A stretch of 64,000 bases of DNA from Chryseobacterium populi (lineage in GTDB: Bacteria; Bacteroidota; Bacteroidia; Flavobacteriales; Weeksellaceae): positions 1 to 64,000 of the forward strand of contig NZ_AKJY01000009.1 of NCBI RefSeq assembly GCF_000282115.1. Direction: 5' to 3'. Under the pieces are notes generated by a model, which was not told the DNA's origin, did no database searches, and was given only the letters and a program-made list of their open reading frames with translations. Of the stretch, positions 24,745-33,938 are shown in pieces. The position numbers and the translations under genes were made by a program. How positions within the stretch are numbered: position 1 is the stretch's first letter; every line of letters begins with the position of its first letter.

Positions 24745-25618
24745 AGAAAAATGGATTCTTTTACTTGTCCTTAGCATCATTTGGGGTTCTTCTTTTATTT
24801 TGATAAAAAAATCTCTGGAGCATTTCAATCCATTCCAGGTGGGAGCTTTACGGGTATTAATTGCGGGAATTATTTTATTACCCATTGCCATTTCAAAATA
24901 TAAGCTTTTTCCGAAAAAGCATTTAAAGTGGCTGATTTTAGCAGCTTTTACAGGAAACTTCATTCCGATGTTCTTATTTCCTATAGCGGAAACAGAGATC
25001 AGCAGCAGTATTGCCGGGATTATTAATTCCATGATGCCTATTTTTGTGATTATTGTCGGAGCACTGGTATGGAATTTTGAAACGACAAAAAAACAGATCA
25101 CCGGTACCCTAATCAGCTTTACAGGGGTCTGTTTACTGGCTTTCGGCGGGGAAGAAGGCGGAACTTTTAAACTCATCCCGATTCTGTTATTGCTATTGGC
25201 TACATTATGCTATGCCATCAGTACTACAACGGTAAAATCAAAACTTATGGAAGTTTCTTCTACTGTTTTATCAGCTTTTGTTTTTTCCTTTGTTTTATTT
25301 CTGCCATCAATAATTTCCCTGGCATTAACGGGATTCTTCTCAGAATTTCATTTTTCTAAAGATAATATGCTTGGGCTGATGTTTGTAAGCTTGTTATCGG
25401 TTTTCGGAACCGGGCTTGCGATGACAATGAATTACAGGCTGCTGAAAGTATCCACTCCGCTTTTCGCATCTACAGTTACTCTATTAATGCCTATTGTTGC
25501 TATTATCTGGGGGATTCTTGATGGTGAAAAACTGACGGTCTTACAATTTGCAGGGGCAAGTGTCATCATTGCAGGATTAATCTTTTTAAGGTCAAAACCG
25601 GCTGTTATAAAAAAATAA
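24731..25618 (+). CDS. EamA/DMT-superfamily transporter
   Basis: A 295-aa protein with ten predicted helices in two repeated EamA halves. The first has SIIWGSSFILIKKSL and a later PIFVIIVGALVW. The second has GTGLAMTMNYRLL and PIVAIIWGILDGE. Members export amino acids, sugars or metabolites, or sometimes import them; the substrate cannot be predicted. Its start overlaps the end of aat by 14 bp. A weak terminator-like stem follows. Confidence 0.9.
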   Translation: MNADKEKWILLLVLSIIWGSSFILIKKSLEHFNPFQVGALRVLIAGIILLPIAISKYKLFPKKHLKWLILAAFTGNFIPMFLFPIAETEISSSIAGIINSMMPIFVIIVGALVWNFETTKKQITGTLISFTGVCLLAFGGEEGGTFKLIPILLLLLATLCYAISTTTVKSKLMEVSSTVLSAFVFSFVLFLPSIISLALTGFFSEFHFSKDNMLGLMFVSLLSVFGTGLAMTMNYRLLKVSTPLFASTVTLLMPIVAIIWGILDGEKLTVLQFAGASVIIAGLIFLRSKPAVIKK

Positions 25619-25621
25619 ATC

Positions 25622-25650
25622 CTGCCTTCTGGCAGAATTTATTTTATTTT
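25622..25650. terminator. Short hairpin between convergent genes
   Basis: CTGCC (25622-25626) and GGCAG (25631-25635) pair around TTCT, with AATTTATTTTATTTT after it. It is short and may serve both the transporter and the convergent TPR gene. Confidence 0.4.
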
Positions 25651-25686
25651 GAATGTTACGGAGATAAAATTCACTGTCTTCTGTTC

Positions 25687-27066
25687 TTAATTCTTCTTCT
25701 TTACTTTGGCCTTAGCTCTTTTCACTTCTTCTTTGATGAAAGGATATTTTTTCTGCATATCCTGAACAAGAGAAGGATCTAAAGCCAATGCATTCTGAAG
25801 CGATTCAATTCCTTTTTCCTGATTTCTCAGATTGAAATAGCAATTGCTCAGCTGATAATACAATTCCGCTCTGTGATGTGATTTCAAAGCTTTGTCTAAA
25901 ATCATAACCGCTTCTTCATATTCACCCAAAAGCATCAGTACCTCCGAATATGCATACCAGTTGTAGAATCTGGAAGGTTCTGCATCAACCAGTTTTTTGA
26001 GACAGGAAAGGCTTTCTTCAAACTTCCCTGAATCGATGAATAAAAACGCTAATCTTTTCTGATAATCAAGATTGTTTTCATTCAGGTGAGTGGCCTCTTT
26101 TGCAAAGTGCAGGGCTTCAGTCATTCCACCCATTTCTTCGTAAAGGTAAGACTGTTCCATCATGGCAAGATAAAACTGAGGATCTTCTCTCAAGGATTTC
26201 TGAAATGAGTTTAAAGCGACAATCGGCTGTTTTAAAGCTTTATAACATAATCCGATTTTATAGAATGTAAATGCTTTGGTGTATTCCAGCTCAAGCATTT
26301 CCTCATACACTTCGATCGCTTTTTTATACTGCCCTAGTGCCTCATAGCAGGCGGCCTTATTGGCATACACTCCTACAGAACTTGAATTAATTGCCAATAA
26401 GTAGTCGTATCCTTTTATGGCTTCTTCATAATTCTTCCGGTTAAAATAGAACTGCCCATATTCAAACCAGGCGGTTTCCGAATAAGCAAATTCATCTAAA
26501 TATTCATTAAGAAAGGCAATCGCCTCCTCACTCTTATTCAAATCACTGAAGCAGATCATACAGTTTTCCAGCGAATATTCATCCGTGGGATCTTCTTTCA
26601 ATGCTTTTCTGTAATGTTTAAGAGCGTTAAAAGGATCTCCTAAATTTACATATTCATCTGCAATAAAATTGTGAAGGAAGTTTTCTTCTTCTTTCAGCTC
26701 TAATGCAATTTTACAAATTTCAATGGATTTTCTAGGATTCCCTAAATTCGAATAATACTTCGCGTAGCAAACCAAAAAGTCGGTGTTCTCCATAGAAGCA
26801 CCTTTAAGCTCATCGATAAGCTCTTTCGCAGCATTATATTCTTCCCATTCTAAGAGTACCTCAAGCTTTTTGATCTTGATCTCCAAGGAATTGGGATGAA
26901 GCTTCAGACCGTAATTCACTGCATTATCAGCATAATTAAAGTCGCCAAGCTCCAGATAATAAACAATAATGTCTTCCAATTCTTCTGTATCAAAGTAGAA
27001 TTCATCATTATTTTCCATCATTTCTTCGAACTTTTTTACAAGTTCATTTCCAAAATACTCTTCCAA
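25687..27066 (-). CDS. Tetratricopeptide-repeat protein
   Basis: A 459-aa soluble protein made almost wholly of about ten to twelve TPR units, for example YSNLGNPRKSIEICKIAL, YEALGQYKKAIEVYEEML and YEEAVMILDKALKSHHRAE. It starts with an acidic segment (MEEYFGNELVKKFEEM) and ends in a basic tail (KEEVKRAKAKVKKKN). It has no signal peptide, so it probably acts as a cytoplasmic scaffold. Such proteins are common in this phylum and usually have no assigned partner. The upstream 310 bp contain no gene. Confidence 0.88.
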   Translation of the reverse strand: MEEYFGNELVKKFEEMMENNDEFYFDTEELEDIIVYYLELGDFNYADNAVNYGLKLHPNSLEIKIKKLEVLLEWEEYNAAKELIDELKGASMENTDFLVCYAKYYSNLGNPRKSIEICKIALELKEEENFLHNFIADEYVNLGDPFNALKHYRKALKEDPTDEYSLENCMICFSDLNKSEEAIAFLNEYLDEFAYSETAWFEYGQFYFNRKNYEEAIKGYDYLLAINSSSVGVYANKAACYEALGQYKKAIEVYEEMLELEYTKAFTFYKIGLCYKALKQPIVALNSFQKSLREDPQFYLAMMEQSYLYEEMGGMTEALHFAKEATHLNENNLDYQKRLAFLFIDSGKFEESLSCLKKLVDAEPSRFYNWYAYSEVLMLLGEYEEAVMILDKALKSHHRAELYYQLSNCYFNLRNQEKGIESLQNALALDPSLVQDMQKKYPFIKEEVKRAKAKVKKKN

Positions 27067-27376
27067 TACGTGTAACCTTCGTCAGCCCAATGTCTGAATT
27101 TTCTTGCAGACCTCGGCAAACTTCTTAAATTAATATTACTTCTGAAATTTAATATTCAAAATATATGCAAAGTTGCGAATTTTTTTTGACATATATTTTC
27201 GTAAATTTCTATCCTAAAGATAGTAAAAAGAACATTCAAATAAAAGAATTGTGGATAAAAAAAGAGGAGTTATTACAAAATTAACACTGCTATCCTCTTT
27301 CTGTTCCGAATTTCACTTTCCGAGACCTTTTCAAAACAAAAAGAACGGAACCAAAAGTCCGTTCTTATTTTATTCG
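27067..27376 (-). other. Intergenic region between glmM and the TPR gene
   Basis: The 310 bp contain the glmM terminator at its right end and otherwise AT-rich sequence, presumably with the TPR gene's promoter. I see no gene or repeat in the rest. Confidence 0.5.
27331..27366 (-). terminator. glmM terminator
   Basis: Arms AAGAACGGA (27341-27349) and TCCGTTCTT (27358-27366) pair perfectly. On the minus strand the stem is followed by TTTGTTTTG. Confidence 0.75.
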
Positions 27377-28759
27377 CTAAATTAAGCTTTTGATCTTGGC
27401 AATGATATCATCTCCTAATTGATCGGCTTCTTCCTGAGATTTGGCCTCTGTATAAATTCTGATGATCGGTTCGGTATTTGACTTACGAAGATGAACCCAG
27501 TTGTTTTCAAAATCTATTTTCACTCCATCTACTGTAGAAACGTCTTCATTCTGATATTCTTTTTCCATTTTGGATAAAATATCATCTACATTGATTTCGG
27601 GAGTCAGTTCAATTTTCTTCTTCCCCATAAAGTAGCCCGGATATCCTGCTCTTAATTCTGAAACGGTTTTATTTTCTTTAGCCAGATGAGTCAAAAATAA
27701 AGCGATTCCCACTAAAGAGTCTCTTCCGTAATGCAAATCCGGGTAGATAATTCCGCCGTTTCCTTCGCCTCCGATTACTGCGTTTTTCTCTTTCATTAAG
27801 GTAACCACATTCACTTCTCCTACTGCACTTGCAAAATATTCTGAGTTGTGCGATTGGGCAACATCTCTTAACGCACGGCTTGAAGAAAGATTTGAAACGG
27901 CCACTCCGTTTTTATTTTTCAATAGATAGTCTGCAACTGCAACTAAAGTGTACTCTTCGCCGAACATTTCCCCCTTTTCATCTATTAATGCTAATCTGTC
28001 AACATCAGGATCAACAACCACTCCGAAGTCTGCGTTTTCTTTTTTAACCAGCTCGCAGATATCTCCCAGATGTTCTTTCAAAGGTTCTGGATTGTGTGGA
28101 AACTGTCCATTTGGTTCACAATATAATTTTACAGTTTCGCAGCCCAGTTTATCCAACAGCATTGGAATGGCAATTCCCCCTGTTGAATTCACCGCATCCA
28201 AAACGACTTTAAATTTTTTAGCTTTAATCGCTTCTGCATCTACCATCGGCAAATCAAGGATCTGCTGAATATGAATATCAAAGGCATCATCCCTTATTGT
28301 ATATTGTCCCAGATCATCTACCTCAGCATAGTTGAAATCTTCACTTTCTGCCAGAGCAAGTACATCTGCCCCGTTTTCACCACTGATGAATTCTCCTTTA
28401 TCATTCAATAATTTAAGAGCATTCCATTGTTTTGGATTATGAGATGCAGTAAGGATAATTCCTCCGTCTGCATTCAGCTCAGGAACCATGATCTCAACGG
28501 TAGGCGTTGTAGAAAGTCCCAAATCAACAATATCGATTCCTAAACCCTGTAAGGTAGCAGCAACCAATGAAGAAACCATTCCTCCGGAGATTCTGGCGTC
28601 TCTTCCTATGACAAGGGTTAAATTTTTTTTATTCTTATTATTCTGAAGCCAGGTTCCGAATGCGGAAGCAAATTTTACCACGTCAAGCGGCGTTAAGTTA
28701 TCGTTTACTTTTCCTCCGATCGTTCCCCGGATCCCTGAGATACTTTTTATTAATGACAT
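27377..28759 (-). CDS. glmM: Phosphoglucosamine mutase
   Basis: The enzyme converts glucosamine-6-phosphate to glucosamine-1-phosphate for UDP-GlcNAc, peptidoglycan and LPS. The 460-aa protein is full length: GIRGTIGG at the N-terminus, the phosphoserine loop TASHNPKQWN (Ser106), the Mg-binding loop DPDVDRLAL, the sugar-specificity loop GGEGNGG and a C-terminal phosphate-binding RKSNTEPIIRIYTEA. The family also includes phosphomannomutases, but GGEGNGG with the overall length favours GlmM. The dinD-like gene ends only 8 bp upstream, so the two are probably cotranscribed. Confidence 0.92.
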   Translation of the reverse strand: MSLIKSISGIRGTIGGKVNDNLTPLDVVKFASAFGTWLQNNKNKKNLTLVIGRDARISGGMVSSLVAATLQGLGIDIVDLGLSTTPTVEIMVPELNADGGIILTASHNPKQWNALKLLNDKGEFISGENGADVLALAESEDFNYAEVDDLGQYTIRDDAFDIHIQQILDLPMVDAEAIKAKKFKVVLDAVNSTGGIAIPMLLDKLGCETVKLYCEPNGQFPHNPEPLKEHLGDICELVKKENADFGVVVDPDVDRLALIDEKGEMFGEEYTLVAVADYLLKNKNGVAVSNLSSSRALRDVAQSHNSEYFASAVGEVNVVTLMKEKNAVIGGEGNGGIIYPDLHYGRDSLVGIALFLTHLAKENKTVSELRAGYPGYFMGKKKIELTPEINVDDILSKMEKEYQNEDVSTVDGVKIDFENNWVHLRKSNTEPIIRIYTEAKSQEEADQLGDDIIAKIKSLI

Positions 28760-28767
28760 TCCTATTT

Positions 28768-29604
28768 TTACTTTTTCTTTGTTTCTTTTAATATTTTCTT
28801 TTCGTCACTCTCCAGCTTTCTTTGTACTTTTTTCACATCTTCAAGTGACGGCAGATTTTCCGGCTTTACCCCTCTTTCTCCCAACATTTTTCTTACAGCC
28901 AAATTATTTTCAATGTGTTCATTTGTTATTTGATCATCCCCGTTTAAATCTTTTTCAACCACATTATGACTTGTAAGTTCCGTTGCAAAGTCCTTCGCTT
29001 TGATTGTCAGTGTGGGAAGAAAATCAGCTAATGGCCTGCCTGACGGAATACCCATTTTCTTTTTCATATCATTCGTAGAAAATCCACCAAACAATGCCTG
29101 ATCTCCTTTTGAACGGATTACTGAAAAGCTTTTCTCGTCAACTCCTCTTTCATAAATTATGCCAGAAAGAATTTTTTCAGATTTTGATAGTTTTTCTCTC
29201 GCGGCTACTCTTGCTACATCTGACAGTCTTTTCTCAATAATCTCCTGCTTTCTCGTCTGAACAGCAAAATAGGTTTGAGCAAATGCAACTTCGTTTTTGG
29301 CTGTATCTCCGTTTTGTGCAATTAAATAGCAGGCATACCGGGTCAACGCAATATCCTGGATTTCTCTTTGAGCTCCTTTTGCTAAATCGATCATTTTCCC
29401 GATATCGGCAAAATGATCCAAAACGTTTCCACCCGCATTTTCGCAAGATATTTTTGCTTTGGCAATAACTTTTAAGAAATTATCCCATTTGGAGTAGCCT
29501 AAAATTTCCTGCAAATTCCTGGCACTCCAGCATTCAATATTATCAACAAAATGGCGGGCGTTTTCAAACTTTAGAAAGAGCTCTTCTATCAATTCTTTTT
29601 TCAT
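28768..29604 (-). CDS. dinD: DNA-damage-inducible protein D (DinD) homologue
   Basis: A 278-aa protein. It opens with a BRO-N-like DNA-binding segment (ENARHFVDNIECWSARNLQ) and contains GYSKWDNFLKVI, LTRYACYLIAQNGD and FAQTYFAVQTRKQE, which are characteristic of DinD. In E. coli DinD is SOS-induced and inhibits RecA filament function. The frame is open eight codons further upstream (29628), but the ATG at 29604 gives MKKELIEELF, the conserved start. The C-terminal 35 residues are highly charged and may be a coiled coil. Its placement 8 bp before glmM is unusual for a damage gene. No obvious LexA-type box was seen upstream. Confidence 0.88.
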   Translation of the reverse strand: MKKELIEELFLKFENARHFVDNIECWSARNLQEILGYSKWDNFLKVIAKAKISCENAGGNVLDHFADIGKMIDLAKGAQREIQDIALTRYACYLIAQNGDTAKNEVAFAQTYFAVQTRKQEIIEKRLSDVARVAAREKLSKSEKILSGIIYERGVDEKSFSVIRSKGDQALFGGFSTNDMKKKMGIPSGRPLADFLPTLTIKAKDFATELTSHNVVEKDLNGDDQITNEHIENNLAVRKMLGERGVKPENLPSLEDVKKVQRKLESDEKKILKETKKK

Positions 29605-29684
29605 ATGATTTGTGTTTTGGATAAACAAAAATAAGTAAAAATTGATTTCTGAAACCTTTTAGCTTCTGCCAGAACATTATTTTT

Positions 29685-29837
29685 TTATGAACAGCCGCAA
29701 TCCTTATCGCAGTTTGTTCTTTTGGAATCAAATTTTTTAGGGGCAAAATTCTTTCTGATTACCTTAAATAAGGAATAACAAGCGAATGCTACGATAAGCA
29801 GAACTAATATGTACTGGAAAATTAATGATGAGTTCAT
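29685..29837 (-). CDS. FeoB-associated Cys-rich membrane protein
   Basis: A 50-aa single-pass protein: MNSSLIFQYILVLLIVAFA is a transmembrane helix, then a basic stretch (RKNFAPKKF) and a Cys-containing tail CDKDCGCS. This is the layout of the small proteins that follow feoB in many genomes and are thought to assist the iron transporter, comparable in position to FeoC. It starts 2 bp after the feoB stop. A longer frame in the same phase reaches back into feoB but has no support. Confidence 0.85.
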   Translation of the reverse strand: MNSSLIFQYILVLLIVAFACYSLFKVIRKNFAPKKFDSKRTNCDKDCGCS

Positions 29838-29839
29838 TA

Positions 29840-31873
29840 TTATTTTAAGATTTGATAAACTAACATGGACACAAAATATGCCAAACCTGTCATCATCACC
29901 ACCTGAAAACCTGTCCATTTCCAGCTTTTGGTTTCTCTGTAAACTACTGCAAGTGTGGAAACACACTGCATTGCAAATGCATAAAATAAAAGCACTGAAA
30001 TACCGGTAGCAAAGTTAAATACTTTTTCGCCATTCGGTTTTACATCATGTCTCATTTTATCAATAACCTTCATTTCGGGGGCATCATCATCCAGGCTGTA
30101 TAAAGTAGACATTGTCCCTACAAAAACTTCTCTTGCCACAAAGCTGGTAATGATCCCCACTCCCATTTTCCAGTCGTACCCGAGAGGTTCGATAACGGGT
30201 TCAATTGCTTTCCCCATTTTTGCCAGATAAGAGTGGTCAAGCTCAACATTGGTTGCTACTACTTCATTCGGTTTTTGTTTCGGCCCGAAATAGCTCAGGA
30301 ACCAGATAATGATACTTACAATGAAAATTATTTTCCCTGCTCCGGTAATGAAATCCCAGACTTTTCCCAAAACCATTTTAAAATCGTATCCGAAAAGCGG
30401 CTTTTTATAGGTGGGCAAATCCATTACAAGATAGGTTTTACCTTTACTTTTTATAAATCTTTTAAGAATCGACGCTGAAAATAAAGCAACTAAAAATCCC
30501 AGAAGATACATTCCCATCAGAACCAGAGCCTTATATTTGATCCCAAGGAAAGTTCCGTCTGAAATGATCAGCCCGATAATGATACTGTATACCGGCAGTC
30601 TTGCCGAGCAGGTCATGAAAGGGGTAACTAAGATTGTCAGCAACCTTTCTTTTACATTCTCAATATTTCTTGTAGAAATGACAGCAGGAATGGCACAGGC
30701 TGTTCCTGAAACCAAAGGGACAATACTTTTTCCGTTTAATCCGAACGGGCGTAAGAACCTGTCCATAAGGAAAATAACCCTCGCCATATATCCTGAATCT
30801 TCCAACAGGTACAGAAAATATAATAGAATCCCGATTTGTGGTGCAAAAACGATGATCCCGCCTAAGCCGGGAATAATTCCGTTTGAAATCAAAGAATTTA
30901 CAGGACCTTCCGGAAGGTGCTCTGTTGTAAAAGCCGACAGCCATGCAAAAAAATCATCGATCCAGTTCATCGGATATTCCGCCAGGAAGAAAACACTCTG
31001 GAAAATGATTAATAAAATAAACATAAAGACTACGTAACCCCAGAATTTATGAACCAGAACTTTATCCAGTTTTTCGGTCAGTAATTCTTTGAACTGAGGC
31101 TTTTTAGAAATAACATCAGCTAAGATCTTATCAACATTCTGATATCTCCTTACTGTTTCCTGAACCTGTAATCTTTTAGGAACCAAACTTTTAGAATCCG
31201 GCTCGTTCATCTGCTCAACGATGGATTCAATCCTACCCAGATCTGAGCCTAAGGACAGACTCATCCAGGCTTTGTATTCATTTTTTATTCCTTTATGGGA
31301 AGCGAATTTGTGAAGGAAATCTTTGTGTTCGGTTGGTGTCTCAAAAGAAACTTTATCAGTTTTTACAAATTCGTTGTTTAAAACGGCTTCTTTTATTTCG
31401 TTTATTCCGATCTGTTCTTTAGCATTCGTCTGAATAATTTTAATATTCAGTGCTTCGGAAAATTTTTGGATATCAATAATAATTCCTCTTCTTTCAGCCT
31501 GATCAATCTGGTTGACCACCAGGATCATGGGAATCCCCAGGTCCTGAATCTGCTGAAACAACAGAAGCCCTCTTTTTAAGCTTAATGCTTCAAGAATATA
31601 GATAACTCCTGCATAATTTTTCTGCTCATCAATAAGAAATTTGGAAAAAATAGCTTCATCCTCGGAACTTGGATAAATGCTGTATGAGCCCGGCAAATCT
31701 ATAACCTCAACATCTTCGTTTTTATAGGTATAGTTTCCTGAATGGCTTGCTACGGTAACCCCTGCATAGTTTCCGGTTTTCTGTTTTTTATTACAAAGTG
31801 TATTGAAAACCGTTGACTTTCCTACATTCGGGTTTCCTACTAAAAGCACTTGTTTTTTTTGAGTATCCTGCAT
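29840..31873 (-). CDS. feoB: Ferrous iron transport protein B
   Basis: FeoB is the inner-membrane Fe(II) transporter. The 677-aa protein has an N-terminal G domain with GNPNVGKST (G1), the T of GVTVAS (G2), DLPGSYS (G3) and NQID (G4). A helical GDI-like segment follows, then a membrane domain with two Gate regions including SGTACAIPAV and the later VGIITSFVAREVF. The C-terminus includes the conserved AMQCVSTLAVVYRETKSW part. Its start codon overlaps the feoA stop by one base (TAATG), indicating translational coupling. Confidence 0.96.
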   Translation of the reverse strand: MQDTQKKQVLLVGNPNVGKSTVFNTLCNKKQKTGNYAGVTVASHSGNYTYKNEDVEVIDLPGSYSIYPSSEDEAIFSKFLIDEQKNYAGVIYILEALSLKRGLLLFQQIQDLGIPMILVVNQIDQAERRGIIIDIQKFSEALNIKIIQTNAKEQIGINEIKEAVLNNEFVKTDKVSFETPTEHKDFLHKFASHKGIKNEYKAWMSLSLGSDLGRIESIVEQMNEPDSKSLVPKRLQVQETVRRYQNVDKILADVISKKPQFKELLTEKLDKVLVHKFWGYVVFMFILLIIFQSVFFLAEYPMNWIDDFFAWLSAFTTEHLPEGPVNSLISNGIIPGLGGIIVFAPQIGILLYFLYLLEDSGYMARVIFLMDRFLRPFGLNGKSIVPLVSGTACAIPAVISTRNIENVKERLLTILVTPFMTCSARLPVYSIIIGLIISDGTFLGIKYKALVLMGMYLLGFLVALFSASILKRFIKSKGKTYLVMDLPTYKKPLFGYDFKMVLGKVWDFITGAGKIIFIVSIIIWFLSYFGPKQKPNEVVATNVELDHSYLAKMGKAIEPVIEPLGYDWKMGVGIITSFVAREVFVGTMSTLYSLDDDAPEMKVIDKMRHDVKPNGEKVFNFATGISVLLFYAFAMQCVSTLAVVYRETKSWKWTGFQVVMMTGLAYFVSMLVYQILK

Positions 31874-32127
31874 TAATTCAATTCTTCAACAATGATATAA
31901 TTTCCTTCTTCCTCACGAAGAGCAATCCGGCTTTTTTCATCTCCAAACTCCACATACATAGGACCACTAAACGGGGCCTGGTACAAAATCCTGAAAACAG
32001 TCTCCGGCAGAAGTCCCATTTCTATGATTTTGTTGGGCATTTTAAGATGATCATTATCATAACCCAATATCTTTCCCATTTTGTTTTTGGGAAAGCTGCT
32101 TAATTTATGTAATTCATTCTCTTCCAA
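31873..32127 (-). CDS. feoA: Ferrous iron transport protein A
   Basis: An 84-aa SH3-like protein, usual length for FeoA, which binds and modulates FeoB. Typical features are LGYDNDHLKMPNKIIEMGLLPET (here KIIEMGLLP is the key motif), PMYVEFGDEKSRIALREEE and a compact beta-barrel pattern. It is first in the feoA-feoB-Cys-rich operon and overlaps feoB by one base. The promoter region carries a dyad that may be an iron-responsive operator. Confidence 0.92.
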   Translation of the reverse strand: MEENELHKLSSFPKNKMGKILGYDNDHLKMPNKIIEMGLLPETVFRILYQAPFSGPMYVEFGDEKSRIALREEEGNYIIVEELN

Positions 32128-32147
32128 AGCCTGCTTTTTTGTCCATG

Positions 32148-32177
32148 CAAATATACGCTATTTAAATTTAATCTAAA
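32148..32177 (-). promoter_or_regulatory. feo promoter -7 box with overlapping DtxR-like dyad
   Basis: On the minus strand TATATTTG (32148-32155) is a -7 box about 20 bp before the feoA ATG. Just upstream, at 32161-32177, the sequence is TTTAGATTAAATTTAAA on the minus strand. That is an imperfect palindrome similar to the TTAGGTTAACCTAA pattern of DtxR/IdeR-type iron regulators. Binding there would block the promoter. The match is partial. Confidence 0.4.
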
Positions 32178-32189
32178 TAACCTTTTTTT

Positions 32190-32226
32190 GAAACAATAAA
32201 CCCAAATGCATGATACATTTGGGTTT
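32190..32226 (-). terminator. Terminator of the GLPGLI gene
   Basis: Arms AAACCCAAATG (32198-32208) and CATTTGGGTTT (32216-32226) pair perfectly around CATGATA; T-rich sequence follows on the minus strand. Confidence 0.75.
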
Positions 32227-32263
32227 ATCTGATCAATATAATTTAGTTGAATGAATGTAATTT

Positions 32264-33196
32264 TTAATCCTTTTCTTTTCCAACTTTTTCCACTTTCCCA
32301 ACTTTTAATTTTTCATAAGGAGGTTCGATAGGATTGTCGTTTGAATTGAAAAAATCTTTGTATTGCTTTTCCTGCTTTTTCATCATATCTCCAATTGTCC
32401 CATCCATTCCCGGAATTGTTTTTGACATCATTTCCTGTGTCATCATCGGTCTTACTGTTGCAAAAGGGTCTTTCTTGAAATCATTGAATGTTTTCTCAAA
32501 TTTCTCTCTCGGCAATTCGTTTATTTTTCCGCCTTTTGCCTGCATCAGATTTTCGATATATGAAAACTCAGTATAATCTTTCACTTTTTTATTTCCCTGA
32601 AGGACCCATGAGTAATTTTTACCTTCATCTTCTATTTTTACAATCAGCCCCGGAAGCCCCGAAAATTTGTAAGGCCCATCCTGAAACGGAAGATCAGTAC
32701 TGAACCATGCAGTCCATTTTTTCCCTCCAAACTCGGTCGTTGCTTTCTGCGTGTTGTACGCTCCTATTTTTTGTTTTTCATTCGAGATATCCCAGTTAAA
32801 TTTAGGCTCTTCACTGTATCCTATATTACTTGGTGTAAATCCGCTGGCAATTTTTTCTACGTATTGCACCTTCATGCTTGGATAAGATTTATATATTCTC
32901 GCAGAAATTTTCGGAGACTTCAGTGATTTTGACAAATCTTTCATGATTCCTGCTTTCTGCATGGCTTCTATTTCCACTTTCATGATGGAATCCTGGGCAA
33001 TGATGGTATAATCCTGATAAATAGATCTGCTTTTATCAGTAATATCCAGAATTGTAATCACCTTCTCCATTTTTGCAGAATCTTTTTTAGGCTTATAGGT
33101 AAGCTCATAAAAGAACCGGTTTGCAGTTTCTTTAGATTCCTGTGCGTTGGCAAAAGCAAAAAGAGTGATAAGAAATATTGAAAATAGTTTTTTCAT
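32264..33196 (-). CDS. GLPGLI family protein
   Basis: A 310-aa exported protein with a signal peptide (1-18, ending FANAQ) and the namesake motif in KFSGLPGLIVKIED. The family (TIGR01200) is specific to Bacteroidota and its function is unknown; members often sit beside TonB-type receptors and may be peptides' or maturation partners. Here an outer-membrane receptor of that class lies about 740 bp upstream on the same strand, separated by a dinB gene on the opposite strand. The C-terminal third is Met- and Lys-rich (FATVRPMMTQEMMSKT). Confidence 0.9.
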   Translation of the reverse strand: MKKLFSIFLITLFAFANAQESKETANRFFYELTYKPKKDSAKMEKVITILDITDKSRSIYQDYTIIAQDSIMKVEIEAMQKAGIMKDLSKSLKSPKISARIYKSYPSMKVQYVEKIASGFTPSNIGYSEEPKFNWDISNEKQKIGAYNTQKATTEFGGKKWTAWFSTDLPFQDGPYKFSGLPGLIVKIEDEGKNYSWVLQGNKKVKDYTEFSYIENLMQAKGGKINELPREKFEKTFNDFKKDPFATVRPMMTQEMMSKTIPGMDGTIGDMMKKQEKQYKDFFNSNDNPIEPPYEKLKVGKVEKVGKEKD

Positions 33197-33386
33197 TGTG
33201 AAACGTTTATTAATTAGTTATCACCTGGTAAAATATGTTACATCTTTTTTTGATTTTTATTTTTAGCCTGATATTTTTAATTACAGATTCGATCTGGTAA
33301 AAAAGGTCATTTTAAAATTTATGATTCTGTTAAAACATTTTCATTATTAAAATTTTTAACTTTAAACCGCTTAAAAACAAAATATT

Positions 33387-33884
33387 ATGGACACTTTATC
33401 TCAATTAAAAAACGAGCTTCAGGAAGAGTATCAGACCACCAGAAAATTTTTTGAAGTTTATCCTGACAACAAAAATGATTTTGCTCCTCATGAAAAAAGT
33501 ATGAAAATGATGCATCTGGCTACTCACATTGCAGAAGTTTTTGAATGGCCCAACACGATGCTGAAAACATCAGACCTTGATTTTGCCAACAATGATTATA
33601 AACCCAAACAGCTATCAACGAAAAATGACCTTTTAAATGCTCTTGATGAAAATTACCAATCGGGGATCAACGCACTGGAAAATGCAAAAGAAGACGAGCT
33701 GAATCAAACATGGGCGCTGAAGAACAATGGTCAGGAGTTGGCAAAATGGTCAAAATATGGTTCAATCAGGCATAGCTTAAATCAGATTACGCATCACAGA
33801 GCTCAGCTTGGTGTCTATTACCGGTTAAATGATATTCCCCTGCCGGGAAGCTATGGCCCATCTGCAGATGATCACAATTTTTAA
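33387..33884 (+). CDS. DinB-family four-helix protein
   Basis: A 165-aa protein with the DinB/YfiT-like four-helix bundle. Likely metal-binding histidines lie in LATHIAEVF and in the late motif NQITHHRAQLGVYYR. DinB proteins are putative metal-dependent enzymes, some acting as bacillithiol- or mycothiol-dependent transferases; this member's substrate is unknown. It lies between two genes of the opposite strand and shares a bidirectional terminator with the downstream receptor gene. Confidence 0.88.
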   Translation: MDTLSQLKNELQEEYQTTRKFFEVYPDNKNDFAPHEKSMKMMHLATHIAEVFEWPNTMLKTSDLDFANNDYKPKQLSTKNDLLNALDENYQSGINALENAKEDELNQTWALKNNGQELAKWSKYGSIRHSLNQITHHRAQLGVYYRLNDIPLPGSYGPSADDHNF

Positions 33885-33902
33885 AATAAAAGTATTGTAA
33901 AT

Positions 33903-33938
33903 AAAAACCAACCTCAGTGAGATTGGTTTTTATTTTTT
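33903..33938. terminator. Bidirectional terminator between dinB and receptor
   Basis: Arms AAAAACCAA (33903-33911) and TTGGTTTTT (33923-33931), with an inner CTC/GAG pair, are flanked by A and T runs on either side, suiting both convergent genes. Confidence 0.8.
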
